DNA of 57,885 nucleotides from Betaproteobacteria bacterium (GCA_009780885.1 WQZF01000008.1:1-57885), one strand, 5' to 3'; shown: positions 19,834-29,004, counted from the first letter of the stretch. The notes: generated from the sequence alone by a model not told the origin. Made by a program: numbers and translations.

Positions 19834-20289
19834 ATGACGGAAGAAATGAAATACAAGAAGCCGGTTTCGGTGCTCGTCATCGTCCACACGCTGGCGCTGG
19901 AAGTGTTGCTGCTCGAACGCGCGGGGCATTCGGGCTATTGGCAATCGGTCACCGGCGCGCAGGAAGGCGACGAAGCCCTGATCGACGCCGCCCGGCGCGA
20001 AGTTGCCGAAGAGACCGGCATCGACGCGCAAAAATACCCGCTGCTCGATTGGCGCCGGAAAGAGCGTTATCGCATCTTCGAGGAATGGCGCCACCGCTAC
20101 GCGCCGGGCGTGCTCTACAACACCGAACATGTTTTCAGCCTCTGCCTGCCCGCTCCCCTGCCGGTCGTCCTCGCTCCCTGCGAACACCGCGCCTGGCGCT
20201 GGCTTCCCCTTGAGGCTGCCGCCGGGGCCTGCTTCTCCCCCAGCAACCGCGACTGCATCCTTGCGCTGCCGGAAATGTTATCCAGGTAA
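19834..20289 (+). CDS. nudB: Dihydroneopterin triphosphate pyrophosphatase (Nudix)
   Basis: Nudix hydrolase predicted to remove pyrophosphate from dihydroneopterin triphosphate in folate synthesis. The Nudix box is complete: G-x5-E-x7-REVAEETGI around residues 38-60. NudB-like features outside the box are KKPVSVLVIVHT, YWQSVTGA and HRYAPGVLYNTEH. The ATG at 19834 has a GGAGA site 8 bp upstream and gives 151 residues. The TAA stop directly touches the first base of a 78-bp repeat. The gene is divergent from mraZ. Confidence 0.88.
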   Translation: MTEEMKYKKPVSVLVIVHTLALEVLLLERAGHSGYWQSVTGAQEGDEALIDAARREVAEETGIDAQKYPLLDWRRKERYRIFEEWRHRYAPGVLYNTEHVFSLCLPAPLPVVLAPCEHRAWRWLPLEAAAGACFSPSNRDCILALPEMLSR

Positions 20290-20367
20290 ATTTTCTAAAT
20301 TACTGTAATAATTCTTTATTGAAACGCACTACAGTAGCGAAACATTCTTTAAGTAAATTTAGAAAAT
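20290..20367 (-). repeat. 78-bp AT-rich palindromic repeat, copy 2
   Basis: Begins at the base after the nudB stop and lies between the convergent 3' ends of nudB and the Crp/Fnr gene. Reverse orientation relative to copy 1, with the same ends and a CTACAGTAG-type core. A hairpin in either transcript could act as a shared terminator or stabiliser. Confidence 0.9.
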
Positions 20368-20408
20368 CAGCTCGCAGGACTCGCCTGTCTGCAAAAGCAT
20401 CGAAGTTC

Positions 20409-21104
20409 CTACAAATCGTATTCCTGCAATCTTTTTACATCCGGGATATGAATCTTGCGTCCTTCGACGACGATCAGTCCCTTGTCGGAAAGTTCGTGCA
20501 GGATGCGCGAAAAATGTTCCTGGGTCAGGTTCAGCCGCGAGGCGATGATGCCCTTGTTCGTGGTCAGGGTCACGATCAGCGCCTTTTCCGGGGTTTTTGC
20601 GTCCATGTGCTCGCGCAACAAATAACCGATGATGCGCTGCCGGCCCGAATGGAGCGAATACGATTCGACGTCGGTCACCAGGTGATGCAGGCGCATTGCC
20701 AGGCCCGCGATCATCTTTCGCCCGAGTTTTGGATCATCCTCCAGCTCTTCCATGATCACCGCCTTGGAGATATGCAGGAGCAGGGAATCCGTCAGGGCCT
20801 GGGCATAAACAAGATGCGGTTTGTCCATGAACATCACCGCCTCGCCGAAGGTATCTCCCTGCCCGAGAATCTCGATCACTTTCTCGCTGCCCTGGGAGGA
20901 GGTAAACGCAAGCTTGATCTGCCCGTAGACGATCAGGTGAAACCCGGTCGGCGTGTTGCCCTTGTGGAACAGAATCTCGTTGCGCACTGCATGGACTTCG
21001 CGGGTGCCGCGCGCAATCCGCGTGATTTCATCGGGAGCGAGCCCGTTGAACAAGGGCACATGCGAGAGCAGAGCCTCGGTATTCAGTGAATGAGGTGTTT
21101 GCAT
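20409..21104 (-). CDS. Crp/Fnr-family transcriptional regulator
   Basis: From the ATG at 21102-21104 the product is 231 residues. The N-terminal cyclic-nucleotide-binding-type beta barrel spans about 15-130 (LFNGLAPDEITRIARGTREV, GFHLIVYGQIKLAF, GQGDTFGEAVMF). A C-terminal winged helix contains KGIIASRLNLTQEHFSRILHEL. There is no N-terminal cysteine cluster, so it is not a classical FNR oxygen sensor. It resembles the DNR-like regulators of betaproteobacteria that respond to redox or nitrogen oxides, but the effector cannot be read from sequence. The longer upstream frame overlaps thpR and is rejected. Confidence 0.88.
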   Translation of the reverse strand: MQTPHSLNTEALLSHVPLFNGLAPDEITRIARGTREVHAVRNEILFHKGNTPTGFHLIVYGQIKLAFTSSQGSEKVIEILGQGDTFGEAVMFMDKPHLVYAQALTDSLLLHISKAVIMEELEDDPKLGRKMIAGLAMRLHHLVTDVESYSLHSGRQRIIGYLLREHMDAKTPEKALIVTLTTNKGIIASRLNLTQEHFSRILHELSDKGLIVVEGRKIHIPDVKRLQEYDL

Positions 21105-21266
21105 AAACAAAGGAATGGATAAGGTCGCTTGGCGCAAGAATACCATTCCACGGCCTTTTGCGGGCATTTGCTGACATTGGCGAGTCGACGCGATTGACTC
21201 TGGAATGTTTTTCCGACTCGGTTTTGATGGGAGGGAAATGCCGCTCGGGGAAAAAAACACGCGGGC

Positions 21267-21306
21267 AAAACCCGCCATTTCCCGATCCGGGATTCCGGCG
21301 GGTTTT
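21267..21306 (-). terminator. Hairpin at the 3' end of thpR
   Basis: AAAACCCGCC and GGCGGGTTTT flank a 20-base loop that itself contains CCCGATCCGGG. The hairpin overlaps the thpR stop and probably ends thpR transcription before the Crp/Fnr gene. Confidence 0.5.
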
Positions 21307-21877
21307 ATGGCGAACCCGGGATACGCAGCAAGGGGCGATAGCGCACGCCGCCTGGAACGCGCAAGGATTCGACCAGCGCCACCGACTCCGCCTTCCACAA
21401 AAGCGCGGCGCGGCCGCCCCATGCCGGCGCAGGGCCTGGATGCTTTCGCAGCAGCGTGATATGCGCGGCAAAGGGAGTGTCCCCGGGTTCTGCCGCAACG
21501 GTTTCATGAGACGCAGGCGGTGAAAAAACTCCAAGGATTTCTTTCACCTGCCGCGCCAGCGCCGCCAGTTCCGGCGGGGTCTCGCTCGGTCCGGCCCAGA
21601 CAACGCGCGGCTTGCGCCACCAGCCGAAGGTGTCGACTCCGAAGGAAAAGGGCGCGAAGGAAAGTTTCCGCAGAGCGGCGCGATAGCAAGCCTCCTGGGC
21701 CTCCGAAGAAGCGCCGAGGAAGAGCAGGGTCATATGCACGTTGGCCGCCGGCACATGGACTCCGCCGCGTTCGCCCTCAACCAGCGCCGCCAGCGCCTGT
21801 TGCAGGGATGGCGGCGGCCAGAGGGCAACGAAAAGGCGCTTGCCGGGAGCCGCAGAGGAGGGAGAAGAAAGGGACAT
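21305..21877 (-). CDS. thpR: RNA 2',3'-cyclic phosphodiesterase (LigT/2H family)
   Basis: Member of the 2H phosphoesterase superfamily, which opens RNA 2',3'-cyclic phosphates to 2'-phosphates. Both HxT motifs are present: HMTLLFLG and HITLLRK, each contributing a catalytic histidine and threonine. The beginning KRLFVALWPPPSLQQAL is typical. The ATG at 21875-21877 gives 190 residues; a TTG six codons earlier is less likely. It is divergent from dnaQ. Confidence 0.9.
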   Translation of the reverse strand: MSLSSPSSAAPGKRLFVALWPPPSLQQALAALVEGERGGVHVPAANVHMTLLFLGASSEAQEACYRAALRKLSFAPFSFGVDTFGWWRKPRVVWAGPSETPPELAALARQVKEILGVFSPPASHETVAAEPGDTPFAAHITLLRKHPGPAPAWGGRAALLWKAESVALVESLRVPGGVRYRPLLRIPGSP

Positions 21878-21956
21878 AAAAGAATTCCCGGGCAATGTTC
21901 CGAACAGTTACTATAACGCCCTCTTCCTCTCGCCCTGCCCCGGAAATTCCTTCATC

Positions 21957-22658
21957 ATGCGACAAATCGTTCTGGATACTGAAACCACCGGCCTCGAAAC
22001 GCGCGACGGACACCGCGTCATCGAAATCGCCTGCATCGAAATCTCCCAGCGCCGGCTGACGCAATCTCATTTTCACTATTACCTCGATCCGGAGCGTGAC
22101 ATCGACCCCGGCGCACAGGAAGTGCATGGCATCAGCCGCGAATTCCTTGCCGGAAAGCCGCGCTTCTCGGAAATCGCCGCCGAATTCCTCGACTTCATCC
22201 GTGGCGCCGAACTGGTGATCCACAATGCGCCCTTCGACTGCGGCTTCCTGAACTACGAGCTTTCCCTGCTCGGACTCGCGCCGCTGGAAACGGTCTGTGC
22301 GGGAATTTGCGACACGCTGAAAATGGCGAAGGATCTTTATCCCGGCAAGAAAAACAATCTCAACGCGCTGTGCGAACGCTACGCGGTCGACCATTCGCAC
22401 CGCACGCTGCACGGCGCCTTGCTCGATGCCGAACTGCTCGCCGAAGTTTACCTTGCCATGACGCGCGGCCAGGATAGCCTGATGATCGAGCTTTCGTCCT
22501 CTCCGCGCTCCTCCGATCCCCAGGCCGCGCAGCACGAGTACCCGGAACTTTTCGTGCTGCGCGCCAGCGAGGAAGAATGCGCCGAACATGAGCGCCTGCT
22601 GGCTGCGATCGACGCCGAAAGCAAGGGGCAGTGCCTGTGGAAGAAGACAGCGGCCTGA
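21957..22658 (+). CDS. dnaQ: DNA polymerase III epsilon subunit (3'-5' proofreading exonuclease)
   Basis: DEDDh exonuclease that proofreads in the replicative polymerase. From the ATG at 21957 it has 233 residues. The Exo I motif VLDTETTGL contains D7 and E9. NAPFDCGFLNYEL provides Exo II, and HRTLHGALLDAELLAEVY provides Exo III with the catalytic histidine and last aspartate. The C-terminal tail ends LWKKTAA. The frame is open about 70 codons further upstream but without similarity. Confidence 0.95.
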   Translation: MRQIVLDTETTGLETRDGHRVIEIACIEISQRRLTQSHFHYYLDPERDIDPGAQEVHGISREFLAGKPRFSEIAAEFLDFIRGAELVIHNAPFDCGFLNYELSLLGLAPLETVCAGICDTLKMAKDLYPGKKNNLNALCERYAVDHSHRTLHGALLDAELLAEVYLAMTRGQDSLMIELSSSPRSSDPQAAQHEYPELFVLRASEEECAEHERLLAAIDAESKGQCLWKKTAA

Positions 22659-22716
22659 GCCTTCCGGGCGGCAAGGAACATTCCGGCGGCCTCCTGCCGG
22701 CAGGAATGGCTTGCCG

Positions 22717-23967
22717 ATGAAACGCCTGCCGTGGCTCCTGCTGTCCCTGGCGCTTGCCGCAAGCGCGCTGGCGGCGCCGGCAGGCAACGCAAGCCCGTCT
22801 CCGCTCCAACCCTGGATCGACAGCACTCCCGCCGGAGGCATCCTGCGGCTTCTGCCGGGCGCTTATACCGGACCGGCGACGATTTCGCGTCCCATCGTCC
22901 TCGACGGCGCAAACCAGGCAAGCCTCGACGGCAACGGAAAGGGCCGGGTGCTGACGATTGCCGCCAGCGGCGTCACGGTACGCAATCTCACCATCCTCAA
23001 TTCCGGCGGATCGCACGACCAACTCGACTCCGGCATCTACATTTCCGGAAACGACAACATCATCGAAAACAACATCATCGAAAACACCCTCTTCGGCATC
23101 ACCCTGCAACATGCCGACGGCAACATCCTCCGCAACAATCGCATCCGCTCCATGCCCTGGGACAGCGCCGACCGTGGCGACGGCATCCGGCTCTGGTACA
23201 GCCGGCACAACCTGATCGAAGGAAACGATATTGCCCAGGTCCGCGATCTCACCATCACCAATTCCCCATACAACCGCTTCATCGGCAACCGCATCGTCGA
23301 CAGCCGGCGGGCGATGAATTTCCTCTTTTCGCACCGCAGCCTCATCGCCAGCAACGAAATATCCAGGAATTCCACGGGGATCGCAGTGCTCAATTCGGAA
23401 GGAATGATCATCCGCAACAACCGCCTCACCCAGATCATGGACACCGCCGGCGACTGCATTGCGCTCAAGGAATCCTCGGCGGTGTTGATCATCGGCAACG
23501 AAATCGTCCGTTGCTCGGTCGGCATCCTCGCCAGCTCGCCGATGAATCCGGTCAACCGCATCGCCATCCTCGACAACCGCATCGCCCACAACATCACCGG
23601 CATCAGCTTTTACGGCGAAAGAAGAGGCCACCTCATTTTCCATAACCGCTTCGAGCACAACCTCTGGCAAGCGATGGTCGGCGAGGGCAGCGACCCGCTC
23701 GCCGAGAACGACTGGTACGGCAACTACTGGGACGACTACGAAGGCTTCGACCGCGACCACGACGGCATCGGCGACACCCCTTACGAAATATGGGCCTGGA
23801 GCGACCGGATCTGGATGGAAGAACCCAAGGCAAAATTTTTCCGTAATGCGCCCGCCCTGGAAATGCTCGATTTCCTCGAACGCCTGGCCCCCTTCGCTTC
23901 CCCAAGCTTGATCCTCCGTGACGAAGCCCCAAGAATGCGCCCGGAGGCAGCGGAACAGAAATTCTAA
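22717..23967 (+). CDS. nosD: NosD-like periplasmic beta-helix protein (nitrous oxide reductase copper-site maturation)
   Basis: Predicted exported protein of 416 residues with a signal peptide (LLLSLALAASALAA). A right-handed beta-helix of repeated N-x-I/N-x-L turns follows (NIIENNIIENTLFGITLQ, NRIVDSRRAMNFLFSHRS). The ending includes WYGNYWDDYEGFDRDHDGIGD, a strong NosD mark. NosD works with the NosFY ABC transporter to build the copper centre of nitrous oxide reductase. No nosZ, nosR, nosF or nosY is in the window; the ABC pair at 31828 is of another type. The last two codons and the stop (Lys-Phe-stop) are provided by a 78-bp repeat. Confidence 0.85.
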   Translation: MKRLPWLLLSLALAASALAAPAGNASPSPLQPWIDSTPAGGILRLLPGAYTGPATISRPIVLDGANQASLDGNGKGRVLTIAASGVTVRNLTILNSGGSHDQLDSGIYISGNDNIIENNIIENTLFGITLQHADGNILRNNRIRSMPWDSADRGDGIRLWYSRHNLIEGNDIAQVRDLTITNSPYNRFIGNRIVDSRRAMNFLFSHRSLIASNEISRNSTGIAVLNSEGMIIRNNRLTQIMDTAGDCIALKESSAVLIIGNEIVRCSVGILASSPMNPVNRIAILDNRIAHNITGISFYGERRGHLIFHNRFEHNLWQAMVGEGSDPLAENDWYGNYWDDYEGFDRDHDGIGDTPYEIWAWSDRIWMEEPKAKFFRNAPALEMLDFLERLAPFASPSLILRDEAPRMRPEAAEQKF

Positions 23968-24036
23968 ATTAGTTAAATAATGTTCGGTATCTGTAGTTAT
24001 TATTATCGATAAATTCTTTAGTCTAATTTAGAAAAC
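23959..24036 (+). repeat. 78-bp AT-rich palindromic repeat, copy 3 (most divergent), overlapping the nosD stop
   Basis: Same length and plan as the other copies, but with AAATTC instead of ATTTTC at the left end and ATCTGTAG in the centre. The nosD codons AAA TTC TAA lie inside its left terminal arm, so the element determines the C-terminus of NosD. ACAG flanks both sides, which could be a short target duplication. Confidence 0.85.
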
Positions 24037-24857
24037 AGAATCCCGGATGTATGGCGCGAAGAGGCAGGGAGCGATGCCAATCCTCCCGAAACCACCCCGG
24101 CGGCTTCGCCGCCACCCCTCCACGGAGGGCCAACCACCCCGCCCTTCGGGCACCCCTCCACGGAGGGGAATTGATTTCCGGCGCTTTGCGCCGCATTTGA
24201 ACGCAAAACCACAAACCCCCGCCCCTGTGGGGCACCCCCTTTGAAAAGGGGGCTTTGGCTTGCGGCGCTCCCTGGAGCGCCGGGAAGAAGAAGGGAAGAA
24301 AAAGGCCAGAACAGTCCGGATTCCCTTATCGGTAATCCGGGCTGTTCTGGCCGGCCTTGGCACACCCTTTTCGAGAGCGCGCCTTTCGGCGAAAAACCCC
24401 AATGGGAGCGTAGAGATAGAAGCCCTCCCACAGCCAGCCGCCTGAATCATTTCGGGAAATTTTCCCCGGGAAAGGCATGGCTGCCGCCCATCGAATACTT
24501 CAGTGCTCACGAAACCCATCGGAAATCTGACACTAAGAGAGTCTTAGCGAGAGATTTTTGAGCAATTTTCATGCCGCTTCCCGGAAGTTCCGCCGCATCA
24601 AAGGAAATGACATCAGGAAACAAATCAAAATGACAACTTTTGTCACATCAGCCGCCATTTTTTGTCACCTCCTGCGCGAGAGGGAAAGCGAACTCCCTCT
24701 GTCGCTACGCGCCGGAGGGAGATTTGCCGCCCGGCACTTGCAAACGGGTGATTCCGGGCGACCACAGGTCGCCCCTACGAATCCCAATATGGTCAGGATT
24801 AAATCGAAACCGCTCTAACTCCCACCGGCGCAGCCGGCAGGGGGAGTCGGCCCGCCC
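24037..24857. other. Long gene-free stretch with many short palindromes
   Basis: No frame here looks like a protein. The sequence holds several dyads (CCCCTCCACGGAGGGG at about 24113-24170, CACCCCCTTTGAAAAGGGGG at about 24231-24252, GGGCGACC...GGTCGCCC at about 24757-24775) and the large hairpin listed separately. It appears to be an accumulation zone for repeats between nosD and dolP, whose 3' ends converge. Confidence 0.6.
24304..24352. repeat. Long hairpin with a 22-bp stem
   Basis: GGCCAGAACAGTCCGGATT... pairs with ...AATCCGGGCTGTTCTGGCC across a 5-base loop, with 20 Watson-Crick pairs, one G-T pair and one mismatch. No U-run follows it on either strand, so it is not an ordinary terminator. 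Confidence 0.7.
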
Positions 24858-25541
24858 CTAACCAATACGTTCGGAGCCTTGCTCTCTCTGGTTTTCCTGG
24901 GGTTTCGGGTCGAGTTCCCTGGCTTTTTCTTCCGTGATGATTTCGATCACGCTGATGACTTTCTTGACCCCGGCGGTCGTACGCGCGATCTGGATTGCGG
25001 CATCGGCTTCCTTGCGGGTGGCGATTCCCATCAAATAGACGGTTTCGGCCTCGGTCACCACCTTGACCAGCATCGGGCGAAACTGGCCGGCATCGACGAA
25101 GCGCGCCTTCACTTTCGAGGTGATGTAGGCATCGCTGCTGCGCGCGCCCAGCGAGGATACCGGCCCGGTCTGGATTTCGTTCCAGACGCCCTGCACGTTC
25201 GGCATGGCGGCAACGAGCTGCTCGGCCTGGCGCCGGGTTTCCTCATCGGGCGCCTCGCCGGTGAGGAGGACGCGGCGGTTGTACGAGGTCTGGTTGATAT
25301 GCACCTTCTCGCCGAATTTTTCAGTGATGGCGGCAGAGATTTTCCATTCCAGTCCTTCGTCTTCGGTCTGCGTGCCGACCGAACGCCGGTCGACCACAGC
25401 CATGCCCCCGACCGCTACCCCGGTCACCGCCAGCGGCACACAGGCGGATAGTCCGCCCGCCAGTAACGCAGCAAAAACCACGGCAGAAAGAATTCGGGTG
25501 CGCAGGGAAACCATGTTGGGAAAATTCGATATGTTTTTCAT
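24858..25541 (-). CDS. dolP: BON-domain outer-membrane lipoprotein (DolP/YraP-like)
   Basis: Predicted outer-membrane lipoprotein supporting envelope integrity. Residues 1-34 form a lipoprotein signal ending in the lipobox LSAC. Two BON domains follow: WKISAAITEKFGEKVHINQTSYNRRVLLTGEAPDEE (split over about 65-130) and ITSKVKARFVDAGQFRP...VYLMGIATRKEA. The ATG at 25539-25541 has a GGAG site and overlaps the diaA/gmhA stop by 4 bp, giving 227 residues. In E. coli yraP follows yraO in the same way. Confidence 0.9.
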   Translation of the reverse strand: MKNISNFPNMVSLRTRILSAVVFAALLAGGLSACVPLAVTGVAVGGMAVVDRRSVGTQTEDEGLEWKISAAITEKFGEKVHINQTSYNRRVLLTGEAPDEETRRQAEQLVAAMPNVQGVWNEIQTGPVSSLGARSSDAYITSKVKARFVDAGQFRPMLVKVVTEAETVYLMGIATRKEADAAIQIARTTAGVKKVISVIEIITEEKARELDPKPQENQREQGSERIG

Positions 25542-26131
25542 TCTTCGACTCCAAGAAGAAGACGGTCGATGCCGTCGCACAGACAATGAATGCACAGGAG
25601 ATGCGCTTCCTGAATACGCGCCGTGCGCTGCGCCGGAACGCACAGGTGGACATCGCCCTCGCGCATCATGCGCCCGATCTCGCCGCCGCCCTTGCCGGTC
25701 AGCGCAATGACGCGCAGATCGTATTCATGGGCGACTTCGATGGCCCTGATGATGTTGGGCGAATGGCCGCTGGTCGAAATCGCCAGCAGCACATCGCCCG
25801 GCTGCCCGAGGGCGCGCACCTGCCTTGCGAAAACGGCTTCGTAGCCGTAATCGTTGGCGACGGCGGTGAGAATCGAGGTGTCGGTGGTCAGCGCAATTGC
25901 CGCGAGTTCCTGGCGCTCCACCTCGAAACGGCCCACCAGCTCGGCGGCAAAATGCTGCGCGTCGGCCGCCGAACCGCCGTTGCCGCAGGCAAGGATCCTG
26001 CCGTTGTCGAGCAGGCATTCCACCATTGTCTGTACCGCCGCCGCCAGGGTTTCGGCAAGCTGGCGCCGGGTTTCGGCAATCGCTTGCGCGTTTTCCTCGA
26101 ATTGAAAGTCGATGTGGGCGATGAGATCCAT
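25538..26131 (-). CDS. gmhA: SIS-domain phosphosugar isomerase (GmhA/DiaA family)
   Basis: The 197-residue product has a single SIS domain: GRILACGNGGSAADAQHFAAELVGRF near the start and LLAISTSGHSPNI later, both sugar-phosphate loops. The family contains GmhA, which makes D-glycero-D-manno-heptose 7-phosphate for LPS, and DiaA, which binds DnaA. Context between yraN and dolP matches diaA (yraO), while the sequence would suit either. I cannot separate these roles without an alignment. The frame extends upstream without similarity, so I use the ATG at 26129-26131. Confidence 0.9.
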   Translation of the reverse strand: MDLIAHIDFQFEENAQAIAETRRQLAETLAAAVQTMVECLLDNGRILACGNGGSAADAQHFAAELVGRFEVERQELAAIALTTDTSILTAVANDYGYEAVFARQVRALGQPGDVLLAISTSGHSPNIIRAIEVAHEYDLRVIALTGKGGGEIGRMMREGDVHLCVPAQRTARIQEAHLLCIHCLCDGIDRLLLGVEE

Positions 26132-26189
26132 GAAAGAAACCGGGCTGAAGCGCGCAAGGCGCGAGAAAATCGGAAGAGCGTCGATTCTA

Positions 26190-26573
26190 TCAGAGGACGA
26201 AAAACACCTCGAACTCGACGCGCTGCCAAGGGTTTCCGCTGTCGCGCAGCCGTGAGACGCGCGCTTCAAGCGCTTCGCCACGGTCGAGCGCAGCGGCAAT
26301 CGGCCCGTTTTCCTTGCGCGGCACATAGCCGAGCTGCCGGCCTTTCCATTCGACGCGAATCGCGTTCGGGTCGTAGCGGTTTTTCGGCTCCCGCCTCAAG
26401 CTCAGCGCATCGCCGACGCGAATCTCGCTCCATACCGTGGAAAGCGCGTAATACTGGCTTCCAGCCAGCGGCGAGCTTTGCACGAGGATGCGGATCGTCC
26501 CGGCGGCGGCGCTCCCGGAAAATATCGCGATTGCCCAGAACAACAAGACCGCCGCCCGCCATGAGCGTTCCAT
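26190..26573 (-). CDS. Secreted HIRAN-domain protein
   Basis: 127 residues with a clear signal peptide (LLFWAIAIFSGSAAAG), then one HIRAN domain: LAGSQYYALSTVWSEIRVGD, LRREPKNRYDPNAIRVEW and LGYVPRKENGPIAAALD. HIRAN domains are best known as single-stranded DNA 3'-end binders attached to eukaryotic HLTF/Rad5 helicases. A stand-alone exported version must do something else, or the fold is reused in the periplasm. It begins one base after the yraN stop and lies 58 bp before gmhA/diaA, so it is in that operon. Confidence 0.85.
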   Translation of the reverse strand: MERSWRAAVLLFWAIAIFSGSAAAGTIRILVQSSPLAGSQYYALSTVWSEIRVGDALSLRREPKNRYDPNAIRVEWKGRQLGYVPRKENGPIAAALDRGEALEARVSRLRDSGNPWQRVEFEVFFVL

Positions 26574-26574
26574 T

Positions 26575-26946
26575 TCAGGTGATCCTTTCCATCAGGACAT
26601 CGCGCAGCCATTCGATCGCGCCCTCATCGAGTCTCGATAAGAGCACGCAGTCGAAACGGCAGACCTGCCGCTCGCTGCCGGGATACTGCCGCGCGGCGCG
26701 GATCAGCCGCTGTTGTTTGGTGGCGGAAATGCTCGCCGCCGCACCGCCAAACGCTTCGCTGCGGCGCAGGCGCACTTCGACAAAGACCAGCGTTTTCCCG
26801 TCGCGGCACACGAGATCGATCTCGCCGCCGCGCGCGCGGAAATTGCGCGCCTCGACGCGCAAGCCCTGACGTTCGAGAAAGGCGGCAGCCAGCGATTCGG
26901 CCCGCGCGCCATCCGTGCTATCGTTCTGCTCAACTTTCGTATTCAT
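26575..26946 (-). CDS. yraN: UPF0102 family protein YraN (endonuclease-like fold)
   Basis: The 123-residue product shows the UPF0102 signature: GARAESLAAAFLERQGLRV, ARNFRARGGEIDLVCRDG and LVFVEVRLRRS. The E-x-D and E-V-R residues resemble a PD-(D/E)XK/Holliday-resolvase-like active site, and the true function is not established. It is divergent from rsmI with only 29 bp between the start codons, so overlapping promoters or leaderless messages are likely. Confidence 0.92.
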   Translation of the reverse strand: MNTKVEQNDSTDGARAESLAAAFLERQGLRVEARNFRARGGEIDLVCRDGKTLVFVEVRLRRSEAFGGAAASISATKQQRLIRAARQYPGSERQVCRFDCVLLSRLDEGAIEWLRDVLMERIT

Positions 26947-26975
26947 GCAAACCGGACGCAGCCCCCTTCACAACA

Positions 26976-27851
<876 letters not shown>

Positions 27852-27863
<12 letters not shown>

Positions 27864-28235
27864 CGCAGTAAACGGCCCGCCGCCGCAAATCGCGCCGAAG
27901 ATACTGGGGAGCAGGGATGGGCATCTTCCTCTGGATCCTGCGACTCCGCTTCGCTGCGCGCAGGATGACAGGTCAGGGGCCGCACTCCGTCATCCTGCGC
28001 GAAGTCGCAGGATCCAGCAGAATTTTCATCAAGCAGGCCCTGCTGGATCCAGGCGGGTCAGGATCACCGGTACGCACAACACTCCGTCATCCTGCGCGAA
28101 GTCGCAGGATCCAGTGTGCAGGATGGGCAGTTTCTTGAGAGAGCAAAACGAAACCCGTCATTTTTTCATCAGGAATTCCGATGGGTTTCGCTTCGCTCTA
28201 CCCATCCTACATACTTCGCTCTACCCATCCTACAT
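27852..28235. repeat. Repeat cluster downstream of rsmI
   Basis: No gene is seen between rsmI and the FHA gene. The first about 95 bp, from CAGGATGGGTAGCGC to TTCCTCTGGATCCTGCG, recurs at 31408-31503 after fkpB. Next come three alternating arms of the GGATCCTGCGACTTCGCGCAGGATGA-type palindrome (about 27941-27966, 27990-28018, 28086-28111). Last come arms of the GATGGGTTTCGC...CTACCCATCCTACAT repeat, with the final arm duplicated (28190-28235). These look like nested REP-type insertions. Confidence 0.75.
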
Positions 28236-28299
28236 ACTTGCGACGGGTTTCACCCGCGCAATCGAACGGGACGATTGCCATCGTCCCCTACGGCGGAAA

Positions 28300-28947
28300 T
28301 CATGAATGCTCGACCCGGAATTCCATTGCGACTCCGGCGACTTCGACCACGTCGTAATCCTTGAGCGGATACATCGACCGCGCGTCCAGGGTGACGCCAT
28401 TCAATATCGGGAAACGAGCGCCTTCCGCATGCTGGATGAAGAACCCCTCCTGGCGCCAGACCACCGTTGCGACTTGCAGCCCGACCTTGCCCAGCGTCGT
28501 CGGGTTTTTTGTGATTTCGATCTGCCGCCCGGCGGAAGCGCCGTTCAGGATGCGCATCCACGATTTCGGCTGCGCCCTGGATTCCGTGCTTTGCGGCAGG
28601 TCGATGGGATCCAGTCCTGGCGCGAAATCCTTGAAGCCCGAGGAAGACGACAAATCCTCGGTATCGCTGATATATTTCAAGCGGTACTTGCCCAGTTCGA
28701 CGATATCGCCATCCTTGAGCACATGTTTTTTCACCGCCTGGTTGTTGACCAGGGTGCCATTCGTGCTGTTCAGGTCTTCGAGAAAGGAATTGTTGAGCAT
28801 CGTAACCACCGACGCATGCTCGCCCGAAATTGCCGGATTGTCGATGATAATGTCATTCGTGGATTTTCGGCCGATCGTGATGCGTTCCTTGTCCAGCTCG
28901 ATTTCCTTCAGCACGAGCCCATCCATCGAGAGAATCATTTTCGCCAT
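28300..28947 (-). CDS. FHA-domain protein with a degenerate second FHA-like half
   Basis: Predicted cytoplasmic phosphothreonine-binding protein of 215 residues. The N-terminal FHA domain has all the expected residues: GRKSTNDIII, the SGEHASV core with Ser and His, and STNGTLVNN. The second half (about 128-212) again starts with an RILNGASAGRQIEI strand and has a GKVGLQV turn, but lacks the Ser-x-x-His pair. It probably retains the fold without phosphopeptide binding. No kinase or phosphatase partner is nearby. It is preceded by AGGAAGAAAAATGG-like sequence. Confidence 0.85.
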   Translation of the reverse strand: MAKMILSMDGLVLKEIELDKERITIGRKSTNDIIIDNPAISGEHASVVTMLNNSFLEDLNSTNGTLVNNQAVKKHVLKDGDIVELGKYRLKYISDTEDLSSSSGFKDFAPGLDPIDLPQSTESRAQPKSWMRILNGASAGRQIEITKNPTTLGKVGLQVATVVWRQEGFFIQHAEGARFPILNGVTLDARSMYPLKDYDVVEVAGVAMEFRVEHS

Positions 28948-29004
28948 TTTTCTTCCTTATCCTGATAATGTCCAATAGATTGCCCGAATATTATTACAAA
29001 ATAT

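Noticed and set aside
24037-24857. Small proteins in the nosD-dolP gap
   Set aside because: Candidate frames are Pro/Arg-rich, follow palindromes, and lack ribosome sites and similarity.
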